Below, piece after piece: positions 39,828-48,160 of a stretch of DNA of 64,000 nucleotides. Below the pieces are notes generated by a model. It was not told the origin of the DNA and ran no database searches. It saw nothing but the letters and a program-made list of their open reading frames with translations. The stretch comes from Stigmatella aurantiaca DW4/3-1 (GTDB taxonomy: Bacteria; Myxococcota; Myxococcia; Myxococcales; Myxococcaceae). Location: positions 1,569,501 to 1,633,500 of the forward strand of contig NC_014623.1 of assembly GCF_000165485.1 (NCBI RefSeq), written 5' to 3'. A program made the position numbers and the translations under genes. Each line of letters opens with the position of its first letter. Position 1 is the stretch's first letter.

Positions 39828-40502
39828 ATGTCGAGCGATCCTCCTGATGAGGAAAGTAGAACTTCTTCTGCTCAAGCAGAATCAAGTCGGACATCGGTAG
39901 AAACGACGGACAGTGACGCGTCTCCAGAATCCGGCGAGGCAATAACTCCTCATCAAGAACAGGGCCGCAGTTCTGACGCACTGTCAGACGCAGAGCTAAT
40001 GCACAGGATTGCACAAGGGGATCCAGCTGCACTCACTCTTCTTCGCAACAAACATGCTCCGTATCTTCGGACGGTTCTTCCCGAATGGTGTGCAGAGGAC
40101 ATCCAACAAGACGTATTCGAAATTATCCTAAAGTCTGCGTCCACATTTGACCTCTCCCGCCCGCTGCGCCCATGGCTGAAGGCAATCGCTCGAAATAAAT
40201 TCGCCCGGTATGCTAAAGCGCAGGTAGGCCCCTCAAAGAGCCTGATTGCCGAGCAGAGCGGCGACACGCTCACGAGCGCTCACGACCTTCTAGAGAAGGA
40301 AGTGGATGCAATCAAACTCCATGAGGCGCTGGCAAAACTATCTACTAGCGACCAGAAACTGCTAGAAGACATCTACTTGGAGGAACTCGATCATTCTACG
40401 GTGGCCAGGAATCTCAATATTTCGCCTATCAATCTTCGAGTCCGTCTCTTCCGAGCGCGCAAGAAGCTTCTTGAGATTCTGACGAAAGGATCAAAGCAAT
40501 GA
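39828..40502 (+). CDS. ECF-type RNA polymerase sigma factor
   Basis: 224 residues. I chose the ATG at 39828 because GGAGGT lies 6 bases before it; the frame opens earlier at 39777. An acidic, Ser/Glu-rich tail (residues 1-50) precedes sigma-2 (LMHRIAQGDPAALTLLRNKHAPYLRTVLPEWCAEDIQQDVFEIILKSASTFDLSRPLRPWLKAIARNKFARYAK) and sigma-4 (EALAKLSTSDQKLLEDIYLEELDHSTVARNLNISPINLRVRLFRARKKLLEIL). No sigma-3, so extracytoplasmic-function type. First gene of a tight operon; overlaps the next gene (ATGA). Codon use is AT-rich and unlike the chromosome. It probably drives its own operon. Confidence 0.87.
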   Translation: MSSDPPDEESRTSSAQAESSRTSVETTDSDASPESGEAITPHQEQGRSSDALSDAELMHRIAQGDPAALTLLRNKHAPYLRTVLPEWCAEDIQQDVFEIILKSASTFDLSRPLRPWLKAIARNKFARYAKAQVGPSKSLIAEQSGDTLTSAHDLLEKEVDAIKLHEALAKLSTSDQKLLEDIYLEELDHSTVARNLNISPINLRVRLFRARKKLLEILTKGSKQ

Positions 40503-40903
40503 GTGCCCCTAGTTCGGAATGCTCTTGGTTCGAGCACCTGCTTGAGAGTGGTAACGACCTCTCAGAAGAGGATGAAGCACGCTATTTGGCTCATCTTGAA
40601 AATTGCGCCCACCACCGACAGGCGAGTGAAGACTCTGAGCGGATCATTCGGGCTCAAATTCGCAAGTACGCGACAGGATTCAAGACATCCCGTGTGGCAA
40701 CTGAAGCGGACTTTCTCGCTCTTGCTAGCGCTGGAGCAAGAATAAATCTTAGACTGAGGATGCACCAAAACGAGGAACCTATCGCACAACTCCAGCGCGA
40801 TGGAAGGCTTATTGGATATCTTCGCCTTGGGGAAGTCATCTTCAACAAAACGGCGACACTTGATGACCGTATCGCAGTGGTGAGACTTCTCGATGAACTC
40901 TAA
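40499..40903 (+). CDS. Putative anti-sigma factor with zinc-finger-like motif
   Basis: 134 residues, starting within the sigma gene stop (ATGA). Near residue 30 is RYLAHLENCAHHRQ, fitting the anti-sigma zinc motif HxxxCxxC with His in place of the last Cys. The remainder (EADFLALASAGARINLRLRM, PIAQLQRDGRLIGYLRLGEVIF, DDRIAVVRLLDEL) is soluble: no membrane helix, so a cytoplasmic sensor. Position, size and motif argue for an anti-sigma factor for the upstream ECF sigma. The similarity is short, so this remains a prediction. Confidence 0.65.
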   Translation: MSAPSSECSWFEHLLESGNDLSEEDEARYLAHLENCAHHRQASEDSERIIRAQIRKYATGFKTSRVATEADFLALASAGARINLRLRMHQNEEPIAQLQRDGRLIGYLRLGEVIFNKTATLDDRIAVVRLLDEL

Positions 40904-43679
40904 CTCAACTCCAAAACCATCGCTTGCTAACGCGATCACAGACTTTGCAAGCCGCATTGACCCACTCGCTCCTGGCGCTGAGCATCTTTTGGAGGCCATT
41001 AACCGAATTCCTCTCACAGTCGGTGAAGCCAAATGGTCAGAAGAAGTCAGCATCCTCTCTGCCTTGACCTACTACACCCCAAAATCCTACCAACAGGAGC
41101 GATTGCTGTGGGGAAACCTTCTCCGCAATGCACTTGCGGAATGGTCTGGCCCCGAAGCACTTCAAACAGCTTTAAGATTTTTCTGCGCTATGTGCACGTC
41201 CCCGTCGGGAACTGGCTTTTTCTTTGACGCCAATGGCCAGTCCATCATGCAATACAGAGCATTACGAAAACCAGACTCAGAACAAAAAACACACCAACTA
41301 GTCAAACTCCTAGCATATCTAACAGGCAAGAATGACGTTCTCGGCATTCCCTTGAGCGACTTCAGCAGTCTCTGGTTGCAAGAAGCTGCGCTTGACTGGT
41401 TCTTTATGCTTGGCCGCCAGAAAGGCTTATGGTTTGTCCCAAACCGGATCAAGTCTTTCTTCAAACAGGTTCCAGGCTGCCACCGATGGGAAGCAGTCGC
41501 ATGGCTGGCATGGCTTTCCTCAGAAAACAGGGATTCGGATCTAACCGACAAACTACAGTACGGGAGACTCTTATCATCCATCTTCAGGATTGTCGAAAGA
41601 GTAGGCGAAGGACTATCGAAGAGCGAAATCTCCATTGCTGTTCATTTTGGCTTAACCAAGTTTGAAGATCTCCCTCTGGACAAAGCCCTCCTCAAGTTCG
41701 TACAACTAACTCTTCTCATTCACGCGGGAGCACAGAATCTTGAAGAAGCGTTCGTGCGGAGTTTGCGCCGTGTGTTATGCGACGTGCCAGAACTCGCTGG
41801 CAGCGCTGCCTGCATGCTTTATAGCAAAACTAACCACCTAAATCCTGTCCACCATATTGCGCGCGACATTCTCCAGGAACCATTGCCTCCCGAGTGGGAG
41901 CACTATAAAAGCTTCTATCTGATCAATCGTGCGTTTCTCGGTTATCATTTGAAGGACCCCTCGTTCGTGCCATCCCGCGAATGGGCAATCGCCTGCACCA
42001 AACAAGACATGCCGCCACTGTCTCGTTTTATTGGGTTTGCAGCGAGCGGCATCTGGCCCGAGGCAATTTTGAACAGCGAAGGTGTGGTTGAACAAAGCGC
42101 CGACATCTTCTCCTTGGCTCCGAATAGTCTTGCAAGAAAGCTCGTTGATTGGGCAGACAAGGTTCGCGAGAGAATCAAAGAACTGGCTGAGCAAATGCTT
42201 GCCGGCACTCGTTCGTGGGCAACGTTACTACTCGAGTTTAATCAATTCTCACCTCCTCCAGATTGCCCTGAATACCTTCATCCCAAAGGGATCGACTTTC
42301 TTGAAGTTTGTCTCCGCATGGCTTTCACCCTGGAGACAGTTCACCCTGTTCCTCGAAGCATTATGGAGCAATTTCTTAACGGGATCGTCGAATGCGCCCG
42401 CCGAGAGGATGCATATGTATCAATGCTAGCCGCCTTGGAGTCTTACTCCAGAAGTTCTGAATTAATTGCCTCCAAATGGCTTCAGCAAATCAACAAGCGA
42501 ATGCAACCGAACCCCACACACGGTGGCTTGTTCGATAGATACCGCACTCGTCTGCGCAATTGGTGGAAGCGATGGGAAGCTCATCGCGAACTCGCGGCCT
42601 GCACCGCGTGGATTGAACGGATCAAGGCTTTACCTATGGAGGCACTCCAGTCGCAGGTGTCCTCGGTGTCTCCCTCCAAGGTTTTAAGACTCTTACCTAA
42701 ACATTCTACTGTGACGTACTGCATCCCTCAAGAACACGGGGAGTTTTTTCTGCTATCTGCCGTTCGAGCTCGCTGGCATATACGCTACTCATTCGCGAAG
42801 TGCTTGCTAGATAGAGACGCCTTCCTTGAGTATGAAGCATGGCTGAGCATGAAGAACCGCTCCAGTTACGAACTAGCAAATGAGGACACCCTCTTTCCTA
42901 AAGCCGAAATCCGCTATTTTGAAAGTGTAGTCAAGCCACTGGCGTCGGTACTGGCGCAAGTAGGACCTAATGCTCCATTCTCTTATGTCCCGTGCCTCAG
43001 TGTCTTAGCAGCAATGGAGAAGAACTATCGCGCGGGGATCCCTCCCTCGGTCCCTGCTCGCACACTTATTGAGCCCCTCAAGAATCTGGAATCACGACAT
43101 TACCCTGACGTCGTAACGGCCGTACTCAGTTTCAAAGTGTGCGAAGAAAGAGATGGAACGCTGGTTACAGAGTTCCCCCGGGTCCCACTATTTGAGCATA
43201 GCAAGCACTTGCATGCACAGGCTAATCCCTCGCTGTTGCATTGGTTAAGACATAATTTCTTTCCGGCAGCGCAAACGCTAGGCTTAGTTGGCTGCCGTGC
43301 CCTTCAGAGTTTTCCAAAGGGAATAGGCCAACAGACCCTAATGTGGGAGGCCATTGCAGTTGGTTTCAGCGGTATCTTCGGGTCTGTCGTCGGATTCTTC
43401 GAGTTCAGCAAGCAAGAGCTCATTGATGGACTTGAGTTCAAAGAAGGGATTGACCAAGAACCACCCACTTCGGCAACACTGCAAGAAGCAGCGCTTCGGC
43501 ATATGACTAAACATCGTCCGGGCCAGCGGATGCTAGGCCATTTAGGAGCCGCCGAGGTTTCCCAAGGAATCGTATGGCCGCTCAAGGACCGTGTGAATCT
43601 GATCGCCGGAGGCGGCTTTGTCGGCGCAATCCCCACATCCCACTTGGCTTACATCTTGAAGTTTCGCAGTGAACCGTAA
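40893..43679 (+). CDS. Large protein of unknown family (928 residues) in the sigma/anti-sigma operon
   Basis: The gene overlaps the anti-sigma gene by 11 bases, so it belongs to the same operon. I recognise no domain. The text is mostly helical, rich in Trp, Leu and aromatic residues (SLWLQEAALDWFFMLGRQKGLWFVPNR; RWEAVAWLAWLSSENRD; RTRLRNWWKRWEAHRELAACTAW), suggestive of a helical-repeat scaffold. Near residues 820-836 is a hydrophobic, Gly-spaced stretch AIAVGFSGIFGSVVGFFEF that could insert in a membrane. No signal peptide, no Walker motif, no obvious nuclease or protease site. Composition is AT-rich like its partners. Function unknown; a sigma-controlled effector is the working guess. Confidence 0.85.
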   Translation: MNSNSTPKPSLANAITDFASRIDPLAPGAEHLLEAINRIPLTVGEAKWSEEVSILSALTYYTPKSYQQERLLWGNLLRNALAEWSGPEALQTALRFFCAMCTSPSGTGFFFDANGQSIMQYRALRKPDSEQKTHQLVKLLAYLTGKNDVLGIPLSDFSSLWLQEAALDWFFMLGRQKGLWFVPNRIKSFFKQVPGCHRWEAVAWLAWLSSENRDSDLTDKLQYGRLLSSIFRIVERVGEGLSKSEISIAVHFGLTKFEDLPLDKALLKFVQLTLLIHAGAQNLEEAFVRSLRRVLCDVPELAGSAACMLYSKTNHLNPVHHIARDILQEPLPPEWEHYKSFYLINRAFLGYHLKDPSFVPSREWAIACTKQDMPPLSRFIGFAASGIWPEAILNSEGVVEQSADIFSLAPNSLARKLVDWADKVRERIKELAEQMLAGTRSWATLLLEFNQFSPPPDCPEYLHPKGIDFLEVCLRMAFTLETVHPVPRSIMEQFLNGIVECARREDAYVSMLAALESYSRSSELIASKWLQQINKRMQPNPTHGGLFDRYRTRLRNWWKRWEAHRELAACTAWIERIKALPMEALQSQVSSVSPSKVLRLLPKHSTVTYCIPQEHGEFFLLSAVRARWHIRYSFAKCLLDRDAFLEYEAWLSMKNRSSYELANEDTLFPKAEIRYFESVVKPLASVLAQVGPNAPFSYVPCLSVLAAMEKNYRAGIPPSVPARTLIEPLKNLESRHYPDVVTAVLSFKVCEERDGTLVTEFPRVPLFEHSKHLHAQANPSLLHWLRHNFFPAAQTLGLVGCRALQSFPKGIGQQTLMWEAIAVGFSGIFGSVVGFFEFSKQELIDGLEFKEGIDQEPPTSATLQEAALRHMTKHRPGQRMLGHLGAAEVSQGIVWPLKDRVNLIAGGGFVGAIPTSHLAYILKFRSEP

Positions 43680-44417
43680 CCGACCACTTCATCAATCGCT
43701 ATCCAGGGTGAGTATTTGCCTTTAGCAAGTACCAATCAGAGGAGGTAGAGACATGGCGAAGTTGAATGTTGTCACTAGGACATGCTTCGCCTTGCGCAGG
43801 TAGCTGTAGCGCCGCTAGGAACCTGTCGGAGAACCTCGACGACCCACTACATCATGCGTGGTGTGATCTAAACGCACCGTTACAGATCGTATGTAGGAGG
43901 CGGTTTTCGGAGGTACTCCGACAAGCTCCTAGGGCTCCAGTTCTTCCAGCATGCTGACGATATTTGTGTAGATGGGGATGCTGCGCTCCTGGCGCAGTTG
44001 CCCTCGCTCTTACGCCCTGTTCGGCCCAGGCTCTCCCGGCCTTCGTGCGACCTGGGCAGGACCGGTGGCGGCGGCCACGACTCTGCAAGAACGCTACCCG
44101 GCAACCAGTCGGATCATCTGACGGCCTGGATCCCTCAATCACCGTGCTCGGTAACAGCCAGGGCACACGCTACTATCATCCTCCCACGGAGGTTCTCGTG
44201 AGTTCGTGAGCCCTGGGAGACCGGGGAACTCAGGCCGCTCGTGTCCAAACAGATTGCCCCTGTTGAGCCGCATGTGCCCCCAGTGGGCCCCTCCAGCGGG
44301 GATTAGAATGGGACGAAACGGGACGAAACGGGATGGGGCGGCAGAACGAACCAACGGAAGTTCAAGGCGTTAGCCGGTAACAGCGCGACCTGCTTAGGGT
44401 TTTGCTTCCGCCTTGTT
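43680..44417. other. Gap of about 740 bases at the right end of the island
   Basis: It holds the very short frame at 43753 and otherwise no gene I can support. On the minus strand near 43940-44020 a short open stretch (LRQERSIPIYTNIVSMLEEL followed by a stop) reads like the end of an eroded gene but is too short to assign. Just before the right repeat (about 44370-44417) the sequence faintly resembles the D and anticodon arms of a decayed tRNA, without a pairing acceptor stem. Confidence 0.45.
43753..43803 (+). CDS. Possible 16-residue peptide with strong ribosome-binding site
   Basis: The frame reads MAKLNVVTRTCFALRR and stops at 43803. GAGGAGGTAGAGAC directly precedes the ATG, an optimal Shine-Dalgarno region. 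It could be a tiny peptide gene, a leader peptide, or the 5' remnant of a truncated gene. No similarity recognised. Confidence 0.3.
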   Translation: MAKLNVVTRTCFALRR

Positions 44418-44486
44418 GCGGGTTCGATTCCCGCCGCCTCCATCCCGAGAAGCCCAGCAATCTTAACGGGTTGCTGGGTTTTTCTT
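44418..44486 (+). repeat. Right attachment-site repeat (attR)
   Basis: Identical over 69 bases to 30745-30813, with the T arm at 44418-44434, acceptor 3' strand 44435-44441, A at 44442 and the terminator at 44450-44484. Orientation is the same as the left copy, as expected for a single integration event. Confidence 0.85.
44450..44484 (+). terminator. Rho-independent terminator in right repeat
   Basis: Second copy of the CCCAGCAA / TTGCTGGG hairpin followed by a T run, as in the left repeat. Confidence 0.75.
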
Positions 44487-44542
44487 TGTCCTCGGTTTCT
44501 TCATTTGCCTTCAATGTACCCCTCTGGCGTCTCTAGCCCAGA
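44487..44542. pseudogene. int remnant: Relic flank of a second integrated element (integrase 3' end)
   Basis: After the perfect 69-base repeat the similarity to the left flank continues for 56 bases with about 8 mismatches, up to 44542. In the left copy this stretch is the non-coding spacer and the last codons plus TAG of the integrase gene (minus strand). The right copy keeps CTCTGGCGTCTCTAGCCCAG, i.e. Leu-Gly-stop of an integrase, after which homology ends abruptly. So a related element once lay to the right and has been deleted. Confidence 0.65.
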
Positions 44543-45232
44543 CACCTACCTAGTGGAGTGTCTTACAAGTTCTTCGACAGAGTCGTGAGGGTGTCGACGA
44601 ATCGATTTGTTTGGGCCCACCGTCGCCCTGAAGGACACGAATGCGGGTGCAGGCGCCCTTGCCGACGGAGGTCCGTTCAAACCTGTAGGACAGCCGTACC
44701 AGTTCGTCCCGAGTGCGCCGAGGGGCGACACCTCGAACCAACCGGTCCTACAACCCTACCCGTTCGTCCAGAGCGCGCCCGAGAGGGGTCCCCTCGAACG
44801 GATTAGCGAAGGGGAGCCGTGTGCCGAGGGAAGAGCGGGACGGCTGGCGCGGGAGGACCCGTCAGGACGGGGGGACCGCGCCGAGACGAGTGGCCCGCGA
44901 CCTGCATTCCCAAGACGTGGGCCCGTGTTCTCCGTCTCGTCACTCGCGGGTCTGTGCGAAGGCTTCGAGTGCGTGAACGACATCGCTCCCGACGATGTCC
45001 AAAGACTTCGCGGACAGTCCACGAGGCCGCTGCGGAGAGACGCACGTCGAGCGCTTTTCGCCACAGCACACCTGAGCCCTCTCTGGCCACGCTCCTCGCC
45101 CGTCCTCCCGTGGCCGGTCATCCGTGTCGTCAACCCAGCAGTCCCGCATGAGACCTCATGTCAGCCTGCGCGATGCGCTCCGTCATCCCGCCGTGGATCC
45201 ACGATAGTGTCGGGCACTGGAGGGCCCTGAGC
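44543..45232. other. 690-base gap with a diverged 60-bp direct repeat
   Basis: No supported gene. Two imperfect tandem copies of about 60 bases lie at 44676-44738 and 44738-44799, sharing TTCGTCC-GAG-GCGCC and ending in CCTCGAAC. The rest shows no family signal on either strand; the long frames look like GC-driven chance frames. Confidence 0.5.
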
Positions 45233-46276
45233 ATGCAGCCACGCATCTTCGTGACGGAGGACGACACGGACTGGCAGGTGCCGTTGGGCGGGCCAGGCCT
45301 GCTCCTGGACGTGCCGGCGGAGGCGCCCTGGAGACAGCGGCCCCAGATCCACGTCGAGGCAACCCGGCCGTACCTGCTGCGCATGGCGTTCCGGGGGCAG
45401 CCGCTGTTCTGGCTACGGGTGGACATCTATTGGGATGGGTGCGCGGTGCTGCGAGGGCCCTCCTCCCTGGAGGGATCCTTTCCGCGCATCACCACCGACG
45501 TGGCGCGACGCATGGGCGAGCCCGGCACCACTGCGTGGTGGACGCAATGGCTGCGCTGGTGGATCCAGTGCCTCCAGCAACCCGAGTCCTTGCTGCTGCA
45601 CACCGGGCGCTGGTGCCTCCGGCCGCTCCAGACAGTGCCCACGGTCGAGGCCCGGAGTCATCCTACGATGCCCACGGCGCAGGCCGGGGAGCGACCGGCT
45701 CCGCCCCATGCGCTGGACGCGGCGCTGAAGCACCAGACGTTCTGGACGGAGGACTGGCGCGGGCATGGCTTCCACGACTTGGAGGTGAGCAGTGGCAGCG
45801 TGCTGGCGCTGCGGGCGCCTTCCGCCGAGAACGATGGTCGCGTGAAGGCGTTTCGCAAGCAGGCGCGGGACGGGACGCTCCCCCCGGTGCTGCTGTTCTA
45901 CTTCGCGCTGGTGGGCAAGTGGCTGGTGGTGGACGGGCACGACCGGTTGCACGCGGCGCGCCTGGAGAACCGCACGCCGCCGCTGCTGGGGCTCTGGTCG
46001 GTCTTCGAGCAGCCAGTGCCTCAGGACGAGCGCACGCGGGCTCGGCAGCAGGGGTCCATGCAGGCCGCGGAGTTCCGGCTGCGGGGCAGGCCGATGGATG
46101 TGGACGCGGTCAACCGCCTCCTCGTGCGCGACCACGAGTCGGTGCGGAGGTTCGCTGGCACCCGCGGGTATCCCCTGCGGGGTGGCGGCGCTACCTGGAG
46201 GGCGGAGGTCGCCGCTTGGAAGAAGGGGTTGAGCGCAACCGCGTCCCCGGACGACTGGGCGGCCTTTGTGGAGTGA
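45233..46276 (+). CDS. Hypothetical protein with a ParB/sulfiredoxin-like loop
   Basis: 347 residues from the ATG at 45233, 12 bases after GGAGGG; earlier ATGs at 45158 and 45173 lack ribosome-binding sites. N-terminal half is a Trp-rich beta domain (LLLDVPAEAPWRQRPQIHVEATRPYLLRMAFRGQPLFWLRVDIYWDG). The C-terminal half contains PPVLLFYFALVGKWLVVDGHDRLHAARLENRTPPLLGLW, which recalls the DGHHR nucleotide-binding loop of ParB/sulfiredoxin-fold proteins. No other domain recognised; no signal peptide. A single-gene unit in a mosaic region. Function not assigned. Confidence 0.7.
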   Translation: MQPRIFVTEDDTDWQVPLGGPGLLLDVPAEAPWRQRPQIHVEATRPYLLRMAFRGQPLFWLRVDIYWDGCAVLRGPSSLEGSFPRITTDVARRMGEPGTTAWWTQWLRWWIQCLQQPESLLLHTGRWCLRPLQTVPTVEARSHPTMPTAQAGERPAPPHALDAALKHQTFWTEDWRGHGFHDLEVSSGSVLALRAPSAENDGRVKAFRKQARDGTLPPVLLFYFALVGKWLVVDGHDRLHAARLENRTPPLLGLWSVFEQPVPQDERTRARQQGSMQAAEFRLRGRPMDVDAVNRLLVRDHESVRRFAGTRGYPLRGGGATWRAEVAAWKKGLSATASPDDWAAFVE

Positions 46277-46692
46277 GGGGCGCCGTGAGCCCGCGCCATC
46301 TCTCTGCATTGCGACAGTTGTCTCGCGTGCCCGTCATCGACATATAGGAAGGACAGGAGCCTTGTTGGGGGGAGCGGGCGGCAGCAAAACGAGAGGTGAG
46401 TGCCGCTGACGGCTACCCCATGAGCCGCTTCTGGCCGAACGGGCCACGGAGGCAAGTCGAGTGCACTTGCCTTCATGGATTGAAGGTCATTTAGCTGGAA
46501 ATTTGCAACTCATGCCCACGGTGTTGGCGGTGCTGAGGGATGTCCAAGAATAGGCCATGGAACCACAGAGATTGCTCTCCGCCGAAGGGGAGATGTGGCG
46601 ACTGTCCGGCAGGGGCCACTCCCGCGTGACGGTCGCCCCATCTTTCAAAGCGACTTCCTCATCGTCTCGGGTAGGCCGCACTGCTGATGCGC
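46277..46692. other. 416-base gap without a gene
   Basis: I see no supported gene, repeat or RNA here. GC content is lower than in the chromosome and similar to the following minus-strand lipoprotein gene, whose 3' end begins at 46693. A terminator for that gene was not evident. Confidence 0.5.
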
Positions 46693-47940
46693 TCAACTGT
46701 CAAAGTAGGGCGAAAGCGGACCTGCCCAAAGGCTGGGGACGTCTCGCGAATTGGTGCCAGGAGCCGGGTTCGGTTGATAAGCGCGAAACTTGCCGTTCGC
46801 GGTACCGACCTGCGGAAACAACAGGCGTTGCGAGTAATCCATCTTCATGATTTCGACGGCTCCGGTGGAACTCACCGTATAGCTCTGCCCCACGGCAACC
46901 GAAACGGCAGTGGGCAAGGTGCACTTCCGGAAACCATAGCCCTGCGGCGGCGTACAGGCCGACTGCGCGCCCGTCGACGTATTTCGGATCGTCAGGGTGC
47001 CAACGCCAATACCCGATGCGATGAATCCGCCGAGTTCAGTGAAGGTGCGAGCGTAACGCGCGTTCGCGTACGCGACGGTACAGCCGACGCAATCGGTCGA
47101 GTAAGCGTAGTACGGCTGCCCTCCCAAGGTCGTCCCGTTCGACAACCGGAAACCGTATTGCGGCAATCGCGTTGCCGGGTGTGCTGTGTCGTTGTCGTTC
47201 ATGTAGGAACGGTACTGGCCATTGGCGGATCCATATCGCCATGAGGTGCCGCTGTCTTCGGACCATGCCACATGTTCGCGCGGATCAAGTGACAGGAGGG
47301 CGCCCGTCGCCGCCGCGCTCAGCTCATTGCGCGCATGGGGGCCTGTCAGGGCGGTATCGGCAAGCGGCATGTTGAACGAGAAGAAGTGGGCCGCCGGATT
47401 GGCGTGCGCATTGCTCACAATCAATGCGTACATCGTCCCGCCTTGGAGCGTTGCGGGGGTGTTCACCCAGGCAAGAACCGGGGTTGCGTCATTGAACTCC
47501 GCCTTGGCTTCATTGTGACGGGTGCAGGCGTTGACGGTTTCCGTGGCAATCACGGTCGCCGGAAGCCCCGTGGTGGGGTTGATCTGCACGAGACTCCCAC
47601 GGAGAAGCCCGCCGTCTCCAGCGCCATAACCCGCGTTGTTGGCGTCCCAGCAATTCGCACCGCGCAACTTGAAGCCGAAGTAGAACCGATCAATGGTGAT
47701 GGTGCTGCTTGGCACGAAGCGCAGCAGCGCCCGGTAGTTCGCGGCTTTCAGTGGCGAGTCGTTGACGTTCTCGATTCCGATTGGAATCGAGGCGGCCTTT
47801 CCACCCGCTGCGAGTGCCAGTGCCGAGCTTCCTCCGGCCAGGTGAGGATTGCCGTCGTCGTTGCCGCCACCGCATGCGGGGAGCAGGGTCACCGCGGCGG
47901 CAAGTGCAGCGCTCCATGTCGAGGATTGCAAGAGAGTCAT
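46693..47940 (-). CDS. Lipoprotein of unknown function, probably foreign
   Basis: 415 residues. Lipoprotein signal WSAALAAAVTLLPACGGGNDDG with a Gly-rich linker, a style common in Betaproteobacteria and Gammaproteobacteria. Beta-rich body (ANYRALLRFVPSSTITIDRFYFGFKLRGANCWD; ALIVSNAHANPAAHFFSFNMPLAD; HVAWSEDSGTSWRYGSANGQY; VAVGQSYTVSSTGAVEIMKMDY). The central part could be a carbohydrate-binding or jelly-roll domain, but I cannot name it. GC and codon use are visibly lower than in the neighbouring chromosome, suggesting transfer. Confidence 0.75.
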   Translation of the reverse strand: MTLLQSSTWSAALAAAVTLLPACGGGNDDGNPHLAGGSSALALAAGGKAASIPIGIENVNDSPLKAANYRALLRFVPSSTITIDRFYFGFKLRGANCWDANNAGYGAGDGGLLRGSLVQINPTTGLPATVIATETVNACTRHNEAKAEFNDATPVLAWVNTPATLQGGTMYALIVSNAHANPAAHFFSFNMPLADTALTGPHARNELSAAATGALLSLDPREHVAWSEDSGTSWRYGSANGQYRSYMNDNDTAHPATRLPQYGFRLSNGTTLGGQPYYAYSTDCVGCTVAYANARYARTFTELGGFIASGIGVGTLTIRNTSTGAQSACTPPQGYGFRKCTLPTAVSVAVGQSYTVSSTGAVEIMKMDYSQRLLFPQVGTANGKFRAYQPNPAPGTNSRDVPSLWAGPLSPYFDS

Positions 47941-48160
47941 GGGAAGTGGTTGAGTTTCCGTGTGCGAGGCGGTGACACTTTACTCGAGTCAAAACGGGAC
48001 TTGGCATGGACGGGTGAGCCAGTCGGCATTCTTTCGTTCTTCAAAGGTATTGAACTGTAGGTCAGCTCCTTCATGGTAAAGCTTGCAAAGGTGGTTCCAG
48101 GTCGCCGTGCTGGCGGTAAATCTCGCCTGCCAGGATCAGATAGGAAGGAGAGGAGGACGA

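Larger units (their letters stand above)
30745..44486. mobile_element. Integrated genomic island between 69-bp direct repeats
   Basis: Two identical 69-base direct repeats (30745-30813 and 44418-44486) lie 13,673 bases apart. Each carries the 3' half of a tRNA-like domain plus a terminator, which is a usual target of tyrosine integrases. An integrase gene and an excisionase gene lie just inside the left repeat. Cargo: DUF2381 protein and kinase, a predicted pseudokinase, an XRE regulator, small genes, a transposase relic, and the sigma/anti-sigma/928-residue operon. Composition shifts sharply inside (39.7-43.7 kb is visibly AT-richer). Neither repeat has a complete tRNA or tmRNA upstream in the window. 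Confidence 0.85.

Noticed and set aside
44366-44442. Full tRNA gene at the right repeat
   Set aside because: Only the T arm and acceptor 3' strand are good; no matching GGAGGCG or GGGGGCG acceptor 5' strand, and the anticodon arm does not pair.
44607-45230. 207-codon plus-strand frame right of the island
   Set aside because: Its text reflects the 60-bp repeat and GC bias; no ribosome-binding site, no family, and it competes with equally long frames in other phases.
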